A DNA stretch of 64,000 nucleotides from Lysobacter luteus (GTDB taxonomy: Bacteria; Pseudomonadota; Gammaproteobacteria; Xanthomonadales; Xanthomonadaceae). Position 1 is the stretch's first letter, and every line of letters begins with the position of its first letter. The DNA is taken from positions 1,292,001 through 1,356,000 of the forward strand of contig NZ_OU015430.1 in NCBI RefSeq assembly GCF_907164845.1. Reading direction: 5' to 3'. Made by a program: the position numbers and the translations under genes. Shown here piece after piece: positions 47,224 through 55,843 of the stretch. The notes beneath the pieces were generated by a model. The model saw nothing but the letters and a program-made list of their open reading frames with translations, did not search any database and was not told the DNA's origin.

Positions 47224-48531
47224 TCAGATGAGGTTATCGCCGGACAGCGCCCGCTGCTCGGCGGCAAGCTGGGCGTCGATGTCCCGGTTGACCGAAGTGT
47301 CGCAGTCGGCCGGGTCGTTCTCGACGGAGGAGGGCACGCGCGGTGCGGCGCCGGTGTCCGGCAACTGGTGGACGAACTGGACCGAGCGCGGCCCTTCGAT
47401 GCCCGCTTCGGCCAGTGCCGATTTGACCTGGCGAATCGCCTCGCTGCGCGCGCGGCCCAGGTCGGTGCTGCGCTGGTCGACCCAGCCGAAGAACTGAAGG
47501 TCGATGCCGACACCCTCGTATCCGCGGACCTGCCACGAAGGCCCGGGGTCCGCCAGCACGCCCGGAATGGCGGCGACGCGCGCCAGCCCGAGCTCGCCCG
47601 CGTCGCCAACCGACTCGCCGGTGTCGATCGGGATCACGAAATCGAAGCGGCGGTTCGGGTTGCGGGTGAAGTTGAGCACCACCGACTTGAACACCAGCGC
47701 ATTGGGCAGGCTGAGGTGGTTGCCCTCCATGGTGACCATGATGGTCGCGCGCGAGGTCAGCGCCGCTACCTTGCCCTCGAAGCCTTCGATCCGCAGGTGC
47801 TCGCCCGGTGCGAACGGCCGGCGCAGGCTCAGCAGCACGCCGGCGACGTAGTTCTCGGCGATGTCCTTGAACGCGAAGCCCAGCACCAGCCCGAGTACGC
47901 CGGCCGAGCCCAGCACGGCACCGACCAGTGCGGTCGCGCCCAGCAGGTCGAGCGCGATCAGTACGCCGATGAGCAGCACGATCCACTGCACCAGCCGTCG
48001 CACCAGTCCGTCCAGGTAGGGGTTGTCCTCGCCGAGCCGGTTCACCCGTGCACGCCGACCGAGCCAGCGGCCCACCCACCAGGCCAGGCCGACGATGGCC
48101 AGCGCGACCGCCAGCAGTGGCGTTGCCGCGAGCAGGCGTACCAGCTTGCCCGTCACCTGGCGCACCGCGGCATCGAAGCGGTCCGAAAGACGTGTACTCA
48201 GTTCGACCTGGTTCTCGACGGCCTCGACACCGGGCTGCTGGCTGGCGATCTGTGCGGCCAGCACGCGGTCCTCGACGTCGATGACCTGGCCATCGAGCCG
48301 GGCCACGCCGTCGCGGACGGTGACGGTCACGCCTTCCAGTCCATCGATGCGCTGCAGGCGCCGTGCCAGCGACTGGCTGGCCGCGAGTTCGGTGGATGTC
48401 TCGACCGTGGCCACCACGTCGTCGACCGTGCCCGGGGTGGCCGGCGCAGGCGGTGCGGCGGCCGCGGCGAACGGCAGCGCCGCCATCACCAGGGAGAGCA
48501 CCAGCGCCGCTACGATCTTCAACGGTCCCAT
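47224..48531 (-). CDS. mscS: Small-conductance mechanosensitive channel with N-terminal BON domain
   Basis: MscS-type tension-gated channel. 435 residues from the ATG at 48531. A Sec signal (about 1-26) is followed by a BON domain (about 40-105: LARRLQRIDGLEGVTVTVRDGVARLDGQV), so the BON part is periplasmic. The channel core comes next: TM helices about 125-215, pore helix TM3 with VLGSAGVLGLVLGFAFKDIAENYVAGVLLSLRRPF, and the beta-domain VLNFTRNPNRRFDFVIPIDTGE and alpha/beta C-terminus. The signal-BON-MscS fusion is unlike E. coli MscS. It starts 8 bases after the phospholipase D stop. Confidence 0.92.
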   Translation of the reverse strand: MGPLKIVAALVLSLVMAALPFAAAAAPPAPATPGTVDDVVATVETSTELAASQSLARRLQRIDGLEGVTVTVRDGVARLDGQVIDVEDRVLAAQIASQQPGVEAVENQVELSTRLSDRFDAAVRQVTGKLVRLLAATPLLAVALAIVGLAWWVGRWLGRRARVNRLGEDNPYLDGLVRRLVQWIVLLIGVLIALDLLGATALVGAVLGSAGVLGLVLGFAFKDIAENYVAGVLLSLRRPFAPGEHLRIEGFEGKVAALTSRATIMVTMEGNHLSLPNALVFKSVVLNFTRNPNRRFDFVIPIDTGESVGDAGELGLARVAAIPGVLADPGPSWQVRGYEGVGIDLQFFGWVDQRSTDLGRARSEAIRQVKSALAEAGIEGPRSVQFVHQLPDTGAAPRVPSSVENDPADCDTSVNRDIDAQLAAEQRALSGDNLI

Positions 48532-48539
48532 CAGGTCTC

Positions 48540-49829
48540 CTACAGTTGCGACTTGATCGGCAGCAGCACGCGCTCGGCGAGCTTCTCCTTCCACGGGCGC
48601 TGCTGCCACATCTCCAGCGTATAGCGCTTGGTCGGCTTGAGGTCCTGCTCGAACGTGCGCGTCATTTCCTCGGCGAATGCGTGGTCGTAGACGTTGAGGC
48701 TGGCCTCGTCGTTCAACCGGAAGGAGCGGATGTCGAAGTTGGTCGAACCGACCGAGACCAGTTCCTGGTCGATGATCAGCAGCTTGGTGTGCAGCATCGT
48801 CGGCTGGTATTCGTAGACCTCCGCCCCCGCGCGCAGCAGCGGTCCCCAGCTGGCCTTGGAGGCCACCCGGACTGCGCTGGAATCGATGTACTCGCCCGGC
48901 AGCAGGATCCGGATGCGGACCCCGCGTTCCAGCGCGGCCAACAACGCACCCATGATCAGCTCGTCGGGCACGAAGTACGACGCGGCCAGGTCGATGGAAT
49001 GCTCGGCCGCGGCGATCGACATCAGGTACATCAGGTGCATGCTCTCGCTGCCGCCGGCCGGGGAAGCGATGAACAGGTGCGCGTCGGCATCACCCGCCGG
49101 TTGCAGCGGCGGGAAGTACTTCGGTCCGTTGAGCACCTCGCCGGTGGTCTTGATCCAGTTGTCGTTGAAGGCGGCCTGGATCTGCGCCACCGCCGGGCCT
49201 TCGATCCGGAAGTGCATGTCGCGCCAGTGCTCGGGGTCCTGCGCCTTGCCGGTCCACAGGTCGGCTATGCCCACGCCGCCGGTGAACCCGATCCGCCCGT
49301 CCACCACCAGCAGCTTGCGGTGGGTGCGATTGTTCATGCGACTCAGGTTGTACCAGTGGAGCGGACGGTAACGCTCGACCTCGACCCCGGCGTCTTCCAT
49401 CTGGTCCAGCAGCGATTGATCCATCTTGATACTGCCGACCCAGTCGATCGTGACGTGGACCGGGATGCCGGCGCGGGCGCGCTCGGCCAGCGCCGCGGTG
49501 AACTCCTCGCCGATCTCCCCGGACCAGTAGATGTAGGTCTCGAAAGTGATCGACACCTGCGCGCCGCGGATCGCCTCGAGCATCGCGGGGAAGATCTCCA
49601 CGCCGTTGTCGAGCGCGGTGATCCGGTTCCCGGGCATCACCGACGGCCCCATCATCACCGACATCTCGCGGCGGAACTGGGGGTCGGAGATCGCGTAGTG
49701 ATGCTCGATCTTGCGTTCGAGTTCCTTCTCGGGGGTGGCGAAGTTGAGTGCCAGTACCACCAGCAGTGCGGTCGCAAGGACCGTGAACACGATAATTGCG
49801 GTCATGCGCTTGCGGCTCCAGCGTGGCAT
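48540..49829 (-). CDS. Phospholipase D family cardiolipin synthase-like protein
   Basis: Transfers phosphatidyl groups, probably for cardiolipin synthesis (ClsB/ClsA-related). Of 429 residues, one N-terminal TM helix (11-30) precedes two HKD motifs: His170-Lys172-Asp177 in HRKLLVVDG and His347-Lys349-Asp354 in HTKLLIIDQ, each followed by the usual Gly/Ser-rich segment (GFTGGVGI and SVGSTNFDIRSF). First gene of the leftward run ending with the patatin gene; the membrane-lipid functions support joint use in envelope repair. Confidence 0.9.
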   Translation of the reverse strand: MPRWSRKRMTAIIVFTVLATALLVVLALNFATPEKELERKIEHHYAISDPQFRREMSVMMGPSVMPGNRITALDNGVEIFPAMLEAIRGAQVSITFETYIYWSGEIGEEFTAALAERARAGIPVHVTIDWVGSIKMDQSLLDQMEDAGVEVERYRPLHWYNLSRMNNRTHRKLLVVDGRIGFTGGVGIADLWTGKAQDPEHWRDMHFRIEGPAVAQIQAAFNDNWIKTTGEVLNGPKYFPPLQPAGDADAHLFIASPAGGSESMHLMYLMSIAAAEHSIDLAASYFVPDELIMGALLAALERGVRIRILLPGEYIDSSAVRVASKASWGPLLRAGAEVYEYQPTMLHTKLLIIDQELVSVGSTNFDIRSFRLNDEASLNVYDHAFAEEMTRTFEQDLKPTKRYTLEMWQQRPWKEKLAERVLLPIKSQL

Positions 49830-49916
49830 GGGCTTCCCCCGTTCAGACGGCGTACTCTGGGCTGAAGGTGAACAGCGCGACGTGAAATCGCGGTCGGCCG
49901 TCCCGGCGCATCCCGT

Positions 49917-50402
49917 TTAGACGAACCAGGCGAACGCGAACAGCCCGAGCATCGCGAACGCCAGCCCGATCTTCAACACGGTCCCGACCAGGATCCCAAG
50001 CCAGGTCCCTACGCCGACTCGGGTCGCCTTGCCCACCTCCCGCCCGTGGATGAGCTCGCCCGCCAACGCGCCGACGAAGGGGCCGGCGATCAGGCCGATC
50101 GGACCGAAGAACAACCCCGCGAAGGTGCCTATGACCGCGCCGACCACCGCCAGCCGGCTGGCGCCGACCCGCTTGGCGCCCATCGCGGTAGCCAGGAAGT
50201 CGATCCCGAGGGACAGCAGCGTCAGCGCTCCCAGCAGCACCAGCATCCCGACACCCACCTGTTCGAAACCGCCGGCCCAGGCCGCCAGCAGCATGCCGCC
50301 GAATACCAGCGGAAGGCCGGGCAGGGCGGGCAGCACGGTGCCGGCCACGCCGACCAGGATCAGCACGGCGGCAATCACGTAGTACAGGGTCTGCATGTCC
50401 AT
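49917..50402 (-). CDS. DUF456 family membrane protein
   Basis: 161-residue integral membrane protein of unknown function; the start ATG at 50402 has AAGGA upstream. About four to five hydrophobic stretches with Gly zippers: AGTVLPALPGLPLVFGGMLLAAWAGG (family signature), then GAVIGTFAGLFFGPIGLIAGPFVGALAGELIHGRE, and a last helix GTVLKIGLAFAMLGLFAFAWF. It lies 87 bases upstream of the phospholipase D gene on the same strand. Confidence 0.88.
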   Translation of the reverse strand: MDMQTLYYVIAAVLILVGVAGTVLPALPGLPLVFGGMLLAAWAGGFEQVGVGMLVLLGALTLLSLGIDFLATAMGAKRVGASRLAVVGAVIGTFAGLFFGPIGLIAGPFVGALAGELIHGREVGKATRVGVGTWLGILVGTVLKIGLAFAMLGLFAFAWFV

Positions 50403-50457
50403 CGGGTTTCCTTGGGCGGTTCGTGCGCAGCCTAGCCGGCAATGCCACGCATACGAA

Positions 50458-50480
50458 GAGCCCGGCATTACGCCGGGCTC
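50458..50480 (-). terminator. Hairpin terminator after the glycine-zipper lipoprotein gene
   Basis: 9-bp stem GAGCCCGGC (50458-50466) with GCCGGGCTC (50472-50480), loop ATTAC. It lies 26 bases beyond the stop of the leftward gene; the T-run after it is weak. Confidence 0.65.
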
Positions 50481-50505
50481 GGTGGTCGCTGGTGTGCGAG
50501 GTGGA

Positions 50506-50979
50506 TCAGCGGACCCAGGCCCGTCCGTTGTAGACGCGCACGTAGGTGCCGACGCGGATGCCGCCCAGGTCGTCCTGGGTCACGGTGGTGGTACGGCCGT
50601 CATCCATGCGCACATACACGTTGTAGCGGTCACCCTGGACGCGGTTCTGGATGGCGTTGCCGGCGACCGCGCCGGCCACTGCGCCCGCAACGGTCGCGGT
50701 GTTCTGGCGACCCTTGCTTTCGTCATCGGCGAGCTCGCGCCCGGCGGCGGCGCCCACCAGGCCGCCGAGGACGGCACCGGTGGCATTGGGCACGTTGCTG
50801 CCGCCACCGACCTGTTCGATCCGGGTGACGGTGCCGCAGTCGTAGCACGAGGCGGTGGTGCCATAGCCCGGCGACGAGGTGCCGTAGCCGGAGTTGCTGT
50901 AGCCCGGGGTGGCGCAACCGGCAAGCGCCAGGGAGGCGGACGCGGCCACGCCGAGCAGACGAAGACTCTTCGTATTCAT
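50506..50979 (-). CDS. Glycine-zipper 2TM (SlyB/OmpA-linker-like) lipoprotein
   Basis: Outer-membrane lipoprotein of the SlyB/PcP type, thought to support envelope integrity. 157 residues from the ATG at 50979, preceded by GGAG. Lipobox LAGC with Cys22, a Gly/Ser/Tyr linker holding a CYDC pair, GTVTRIEQV, then the glycine zipper (TGAVLGGLVGAAAG and TVAGAVAGAVAGNAIQ) and a C-terminal beta domain YNVYVRMDDGRTTTVTQDDLGGIRVGTYVRVYNGRAWVR. Monocistronic with its own terminator. Confidence 0.9.
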   Translation of the reverse strand: MNTKSLRLLGVAASASLALAGCATPGYSNSGYGTSSPGYGTTASCYDCGTVTRIEQVGGGSNVPNATGAVLGGLVGAAAGRELADDESKGRQNTATVAGAVAGAVAGNAIQNRVQGDRYNVYVRMDDGRTTTVTQDDLGGIRVGTYVRVYNGRAWVR

Positions 50980-51106
50980 TTGGATCTCCTGCATGGAGGG
51001 GCGGTGGCGTGTCGCCACGCGCCAACGCTAGGCGCGCCGTCGTGAATACGTGATCAACCCGTCGGGAGTCGTTCAGCCTCCGGACGGGCGATCGCGTGCC
51101 GCTACG

Positions 51107-51553
51107 TCAGCCGCGGAAGTCCTGGTGGCACGCCTTGCAGGCCTGTCCGATCGCGCCAGCGGTCTCGCCAAGGGCGACGCAGTCGCCCGGCGGCGACGCC
51201 ATCGCGGTGTCCAGCGCACCGCGCAACTGGCTGGAGGCCTTGGTGAACCGCTCGTCGTCGCGCAGGTCGGGGAATGCCGGGTCGATATCGTTCGCCATCA
51301 CCCGCAGCGCCTGCAGGTGCGGCAGGCTGTCGGTCGTGGCGCAGCGGTTCTGCTCCACCGCGTCCCGCAACTTGCCCAGGTGCCAGCCCTGCACGTGCAT
51401 CACCGCGCCGGGGAACGGATCGGACCGCGCCTGGATGGCGCGCATCGCCATGACCGTGCATACCGCGCCGATCACCAGGCCGAGCAGCAGCAGGGCGATG
51501 TACTTGGCGCCATTGCCGTGGGTGTCGGGGCGGGTGGTCCGTGGTTCACTCAT
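51107..51553 (-). CDS. Membrane-anchored c-type cytochrome (cytochrome c prime-like)
   Basis: 148 residues from the ATG at 51553. One TM helix (about 18-38) with the rest periplasmic. A single heme motif CKACH lies at 139-143, six residues from the C-terminus, after an otherwise helical domain; C-terminal heme on a four-helix bundle is the cytochrome c-prime plan. Two further cysteines (71 and 125) may form a disulfide. Electron partner unknown. Divergent from tcdA, 98 bases apart. Confidence 0.8.
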   Translation of the reverse strand: MSEPRTTRPDTHGNGAKYIALLLLGLVIGAVCTVMAMRAIQARSDPFPGAVMHVQGWHLGKLRDAVEQNRCATTDSLPHLQALRVMANDIDPAFPDLRDDERFTKASSQLRGALDTAMASPPGDCVALGETAGAIGQACKACHQDFRG

Positions 51554-51651
51554 GGCGGGGCTCCGTGGGGTTGAATGCGCACGGATATATAGCACGCAGG
51601 TCGCGGCGCGACGCGCCGTGTCCCGGTGGGACGTCCCATTACAATGTCGCG

Positions 51652-52452
51652 ATGGATGCACCCGAGCTCGACCCCGCACTGCGGGAACGCTTTTCCGGTA
51701 TCGACCGCCTCTATGGCGCCGGTACCCTCGCGCGCCTGGCCGGCAGCCGCGTGGCCGTGGTCGGCATGGGAGGCGTGGGGTCGTGGGTGGTCGAAGCGCT
51801 CGTGCGCAGCGGAGTGGGGCACCTGACGCTGATCGACGCCGACGACATCTGCGTGTCCAACAGCAACCGGCAGTTGCCGGCGCACACGGGGCAGTTCGGC
51901 CGTGCCAAGGTCGAGGCGATGGCCGAACGCTGCCGCGCGATCAATCCGATCGTGCAGGTGGTGGCCGTGCCGGTCTTCCTGGTGTCGTCCAACATCGAAG
52001 CGCTGCTCGACGACGGGTTCGATCTGGTGCTCGACGCCTGCGACAGCTTCCGCAGCAAGGTAGAGCTGATCGCCTGGTGCCGACGCCGCAAGCTTCCCTT
52101 GGTGGTGTGCGGTTCGGCCGGTGGCCGTATCGACCCGACCATGGTGCGCGTACGCGACCTGTCGCGTACCGAGCACGACGCGATGCTGGCACTAATCCGC
52201 AAGAAGCTGCGCAGCGAGTTCAATTTCCCCAAGAGCCCAAAGCGCTACTTCGGTGTGCCCGCGGTGTACTCGCTCGAAAACGTGCGCTATCCGCAGGCCG
52301 ACGGCACCGTGTGTGGCATCCGTCCGGCCGTCGATGGCGATGCGGCCCTCAAGCTCGACTGCGGTAGCGGACTGGGCGCAGCCACGCACATCACCGGCGC
52401 CTTCGCGTTCGCAATGGTAGGGCGTGCGCTGCAGATGCTACTGAAGGACTAG
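51652..52452 (+). CDS. tcdA: tRNA threonylcarbamoyladenosine dehydratase TcdA (CsdL)
   Basis: ATP-dependent cyclisation of t6A37 to ct6A37 in tRNAs reading ANN codons. 266 residues from the ATG at 51652. ThiF/MoeB Rossmann start GMGGVGSWVVEAL (38-50), LIDADDICVSNSNRQLPAH as the adenylation region, the DACDSFRSK strand and GSAGGRIDPTMVRVRDLSRTEHDAML, all as in CsdL. The C-terminus GAATHITGAFAFAMVGRAL is the membrane-associating helix. It converges with tatD. Confidence 0.93.
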   Translation: MDAPELDPALRERFSGIDRLYGAGTLARLAGSRVAVVGMGGVGSWVVEALVRSGVGHLTLIDADDICVSNSNRQLPAHTGQFGRAKVEAMAERCRAINPIVQVVAVPVFLVSSNIEALLDDGFDLVLDACDSFRSKVELIAWCRRRKLPLVVCGSAGGRIDPTMVRVRDLSRTEHDAMLALIRKKLRSEFNFPKSPKRYFGVPAVYSLENVRYPQADGTVCGIRPAVDGDAALKLDCGSGLGAATHITGAFAFAMVGRALQMLLKD

Positions 52453-52485
52453 GGCGGCCTGACCGGGCCGCGCCTGTGGGTTGCC

Positions 52486-53262
52486 TCAGGGCTTTGGAGC
52501 TTCGGGCAGGCGGAACAGCCGTTCGGCGTTTGCGGTGGTGGCTGACGCCACGATCTCCGGTGCGACCCCGCGCAACGCGGCGATCGTTTGGAGCACGGTG
52601 GTCAGACGGGAAGGCTCGTTGCGTTGGCCCCGGTGCATCGCGTCGGGCTGGTCGGGCGCGTCGGTTTCCAGCAGCAGCCATTCGATCGGCACCTCCGCCG
52701 CCAGGCTGCGTAGCCGACGCGCGCGTTCGTAGGTGACCGGCCCGCCGAGCCCGAGCAGGAACCCGTTGTCGGCGAGCTGCTCGGCCTGCTGGCGGCTGCC
52801 CGAGAAGCTGTGCACCACGCCCCGGAGCCCACCAATCCGGCGGATCGCCGCCAACACGGCATCCACCGCGCGCCGTGCATGGACGATCACCGGGAGGTCG
52901 AAATCACGCGCCAGCCTCAGTTGCGCGTCGAAGTACTGCAACTGCGTGTCGTGGTCGAGTCCCTCGACAAAATGGTCCAGCCCGCATTCGCCGACGGCCA
53001 CCGGGCGCTCCCGCTCAAGCCAACGACGCAGCTCGGAGAGGTGGACCTCGCGATGGGATGCCAGGAACATCGGGTGCAGGCCGTACGCCGGATGGAGCCC
53101 GGCATCGTCCGCGCAGATCTTCCTGAGCTTCGGCCAGCCGGCAGCGTCGATCGCCGGAACCACCTGGCGGAGCACGCCAGCGGCCCGGGCGCGGGCGACT
53201 ACCTGCGCGCGATCCGGATCGAACCCGGGGGTGTCGAGGTGGCAGTGGGTGTCGACCAGCAT
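52486..53262 (-). CDS. TatD family metal-dependent hydrolase
   Basis: Metal-dependent DNase or hydrolase of the TatD group, 258 residues. Metal ligands in TIM-barrel order: His6 and His8 in DTHCHLD, Glu in AVGECGLDHF, His in IVHARRA and VVHSFSGS, and Asp in LLLETDAPDQP. The N-terminus MLVDTHCHLDTPGF is intact. Whether it is TatD, YcfH or YjjV cannot be settled by eye; the short length and ECGLD favour the YjjV-like branch. Confidence 0.9.
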   Translation of the reverse strand: MLVDTHCHLDTPGFDPDRAQVVARARAAGVLRQVVPAIDAAGWPKLRKICADDAGLHPAYGLHPMFLASHREVHLSELRRWLERERPVAVGECGLDHFVEGLDHDTQLQYFDAQLRLARDFDLPVIVHARRAVDAVLAAIRRIGGLRGVVHSFSGSRQQAEQLADNGFLLGLGGPVTYERARRLRSLAAEVPIEWLLLETDAPDQPDAMHRGQRNEPSRLTTVLQTIAALRGVAPEIVASATTANAERLFRLPEAPKP

Positions 53263-53293
53263 GGGCGCCGCGTGCCGCAGGCAGTAACGCGAC

Positions 53294-53536
53294 TCAGCGC
53301 CGGCGCGCGTCGCCGTCGATCACGTCTCGCTCGGCTTTCGCCGAACCCGGCTCCTTGCGCTTCTTCCAGTTGGCCAGCAGCAGCGTGCCGAGCCCGAGCA
53401 GCAGCTCGTCGACGAACGGCACCATGTCCGGCACCAGCATGTCGAGGACGAACAGCGCCGCGGCCACCATGAACAGACGCGGATAACTCAACTTGCCGAG
53501 GAAACGCATCAGCGGGGCGAGCAGCAGGGTGCGCAT
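53294..53536 (-). CDS. DUF6116-like small membrane protein
   Basis: 80 residues with two hydrophobic helices (about 2-32 and 42-57; FMVAAALFVLDMLVPDMVPFVDELLLGLGTLLLA) and a basic, charged tail KKRKEPGSAKAERDV. It matches short proteins found in Xanthomonads next to tatD and is of unknown function. The start ATG at 53536 is 31 bases upstream of the tatD start on the same strand, so the two are probably co-transcribed. Confidence 0.75.
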   Translation of the reverse strand: MRTLLLAPLMRFLGKLSYPRLFMVAAALFVLDMLVPDMVPFVDELLLGLGTLLLANWKKRKEPGSAKAERDVIDGDARRR

Positions 53537-53711
53537 GGCGGGATTCCCATGTGGAACGACGTAATTGCAACGTCGATCACGCTAGCACGCGCATTTGTTT
53601 ATGGCGCGAACAGGAAATTGTTAAAGAATTGGCAACCCGTTCAGGTGTGCGGTGGTGCAATGCGCCCACCACACCGACGGGTCCACGAACGACCCTTGCA
53701 GGAGGCTCTCA

Positions 53712-54515
53712 ATGAACAAGAATCTGATCGCAGTTGCCCTGGCTTCGCTGCTTGTCGGTGGCGTCGCCGTCGCGGCCTACCAGAGCTTCCAGGGCGATGC
53801 GCCCGACACCGCGCTTGCCAACCCGGACGCCCCGGCGTTCGTCGGCGCCGAAGGCGACTTCGCCACCGACGGCAGCATCCAGGGCATCGAATACGCCGAT
53901 GTCGTCGAAGTCGAGCCGGTGACCGAGAAGCGCGAGCTATTCGCGACCGTGGTCAGCAGCGACCCGGTCCGTTCGACCAGCACCACCTCCACGCCGCGCC
54001 AAGTCTGCGAGGACGTGGTGGTGCAGGAGCGGCTGCCCGAGCGCGATGGTAACGTCGGCGGCACCGTCGCCGGTGCGGTGATCGGTGGCCTGATCGGCAA
54101 CCAGGTGGGCGGCGGCAACGGCAAGAAGGTCGCGACCGCGGCTGGCGCCGTGGCCGGCGGCTACGTCGGCAACCGGGTGGACCGCAACCATGTGGGCGGC
54201 CGGGTTGTGGAGCGCGTCGAGACCAACTGCCGCACCGTGACCGACACCTCCGAGTCCTCGACCGTGGTCGGCTACGACGTGACCTATCGCAACGCCGACG
54301 GCACCACCGGCACCATGCGCAGCAACAGCAAGCCGGCGGACCGCATTTCGCTCGGTACCGAGGACCAGGTGGTCGGTTACGACGTGACCTACCGCTACGA
54401 CGGCCAGGAGCAGACCGTGCGCATGGACGACGAGCCGGGCGAGCGCCTGCCGGTCATCGACGGCGAGGTGGTCGTGCAGACCGCTGCCGCTGCGAGCGCC
54501 ACCACGAAGGGCTGA
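53712..54515 (+). CDS. Glycine-zipper 2TM domain envelope protein with duplicated C-terminal motif
   Basis: 267 residues; GGAGG at 53701-53705 sits just before the ATG at 53712. Signal sequence or anchor (1 to about 22), a linker, QVCEDVVVQERLPERDGN, then a glycine zipper (GGTVAGAVIGGLIGNQVGGGNGKKVATAAGAVAGGYVGNRVD, about 116-157). The C-terminal half has two copies of VVGYDVTYR, at about 195 and 225, each starting a beta unit that ends in a GDRIS or GERLP turn. Related to the rickettsial 17 kDa surface antigen group. Divergent from the DUF6116 gene and closed by a terminator. Confidence 0.85.
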   Translation: MNKNLIAVALASLLVGGVAVAAYQSFQGDAPDTALANPDAPAFVGAEGDFATDGSIQGIEYADVVEVEPVTEKRELFATVVSSDPVRSTSTTSTPRQVCEDVVVQERLPERDGNVGGTVAGAVIGGLIGNQVGGGNGKKVATAAGAVAGGYVGNRVDRNHVGGRVVERVETNCRTVTDTSESSTVVGYDVTYRNADGTTGTMRSNSKPADRISLGTEDQVVGYDVTYRYDGQEQTVRMDDEPGERLPVIDGEVVVQTAAAASATTKG

Positions 54516-54539
54516 TCCAGGCCTGCCGTGCAGTACCCC

Positions 54540-54572
54540 GCGGGGCCGGAGCAATCCGGCCCCGCTTCGTTT
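54540..54572 (+). terminator. Intrinsic terminator after the glycine-zipper gene
   Basis: 11-bp stem GCGGGGCCGGA (54540-54550) with TCCGGCCCCGC (54555-54565), loop GCAA, then TTCGTTT. It lies 24 bases past the stop. Confidence 0.85.
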
Positions 54573-54651
54573 GGGGCCGGCACCACGCCGGCGCGTGCCT
54601 TCGCCGCGGGGCGGCCCGTACAATGGCCGCTTTCCCGACTCCGAGCGCACC

Positions 54652-55815
54652 ATGGCCCTGCACCCCTACGACCTGTACGACGTCCGTTCCCTGCTCAGCG
54701 AAGAGGAGCAGGCGGTGCAGGACACGGTGGCGCGGTTCACTGATGAGCGCGTGCTGCCGATCATTGGCGACGCATTCGACCAGGGCCGGTTCCCGAAGGA
54801 GCTGGTCGCCGAGATCGCCGAACTCGGCCTGCTCGGCTCGACCCTGCCGGAGCAGTACGGCGGCGGGGGGCTCAACTCGGTCAGCTACGGCCTGATCTGC
54901 CAGGAGCTCGAGCGCGGCGACAGCGGCATCCGCAGCTTCGTCAGCGTGCAGTCCTCGCTGTGCATGTACCCGATTTTCGCTTACGGCACCGACGAGCAGC
55001 GCATGCGCTGGCTGCCCGACATGGCCGCCGGCAAGGTGATCGGCTGTTTCGGCCTTACCGAGCCGCACGGCGGCTCCGACCCGGCCAACATGAAGACCCA
55101 TGCCAGGAAGGACGGCGACGACTGGGTGCTCAACGGCGCCAAGATGTGGATCACCAACGGCAACCTGGCCGACATCGCGATCGTCTGGGCGCAGACCGAC
55201 GACGGCATCCAGGGGTTTGTCGTCGAGAAGGGCATAACCGGCTTCGCTGCGCAGGAGATCAAGCACAAGATGTCGCTGCGCGCCTCGGTCACCTCGTCGC
55301 TCTTCTTCGACAACGTGCGCGTGCCCGAGGCCAACCGCCTGCCGAACGTGAAGGGCCTCAAGGGTCCGCTCGGCTGCCTCACCCAGGCGCGCTACGGGAT
55401 CACGTGGGGCCCGATCGGCGCGGCCATCGCGTGCCTGGACGAGGCGCTCAACTACAGCAAGGAGCGGATCCTGTTCGACCGTCCGCTTGCCGCCAACCAG
55501 GCCGCCCAGCTGCGGCTGGCCGACATGGCGCGCCGGATCACGTCCGCGCAGCTGCTGTCGCTGCAGCTGGGCCGCCTGAAGGATGCCGGCAAGATGGCGC
55601 CGACGCAGGTCTCGCTCGCCAAGTGGAACAACTGCCGGATGGCGATCGACATCGCCCGCGACTGCCGCGACCTGCTGGGCGGTGCCGGCATCACCACCGA
55701 GCACGCCGCGATCCGCCACGCGCTCAACCTCGAGTCGGTGATCACCTACGAGGGCACCGAGACGGTGCACCAGCTGGTGGTCGGCCGCGAGCTGACCGGC
55801 ATCAACGCGTTCTGA
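54652..55815 (+). CDS. gcdH: Glutaryl-CoA dehydrogenase (acyl-CoA dehydrogenase family)
   Basis: FAD enzyme oxidising and decarboxylating glutaryl-CoA to crotonyl-CoA in lysine and tryptophan breakdown. 387 residues, ATG at 54652. RSFVSVQSSLCMYPI is the stretch that marks glutaryl-CoA dehydrogenases among acyl-CoA dehydrogenases. CFGLTEPHGGSDPANMKT, KMWITNG and the FAD-contact RILFDRPLAANQ are family motifs. The catalytic base is the Glu in ITYEGTETVHQLVVGRELTG. No lysine-pathway partner is adjacent. Confidence 0.92.
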   Translation: MALHPYDLYDVRSLLSEEEQAVQDTVARFTDERVLPIIGDAFDQGRFPKELVAEIAELGLLGSTLPEQYGGGGLNSVSYGLICQELERGDSGIRSFVSVQSSLCMYPIFAYGTDEQRMRWLPDMAAGKVIGCFGLTEPHGGSDPANMKTHARKDGDDWVLNGAKMWITNGNLADIAIVWAQTDDGIQGFVVEKGITGFAAQEIKHKMSLRASVTSSLFFDNVRVPEANRLPNVKGLKGPLGCLTQARYGITWGPIGAAIACLDEALNYSKERILFDRPLAANQAAQLRLADMARRITSAQLLSLQLGRLKDAGKMAPTQVSLAKWNNCRMAIDIARDCRDLLGGAGITTEHAAIRHALNLESVITYEGTETVHQLVVGRELTGINAF

Positions 55816-55843
55816 TCCTGCCCGATACCCACGGAGCACCGTG

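Noticed and set aside
52455-52472. Hairpin between tcdA and tatD as terminator.
   Set aside because: Only six strong pairs (GCGGCC/GGCCGC) and no T-run; expected by chance in DNA this rich in G and C.
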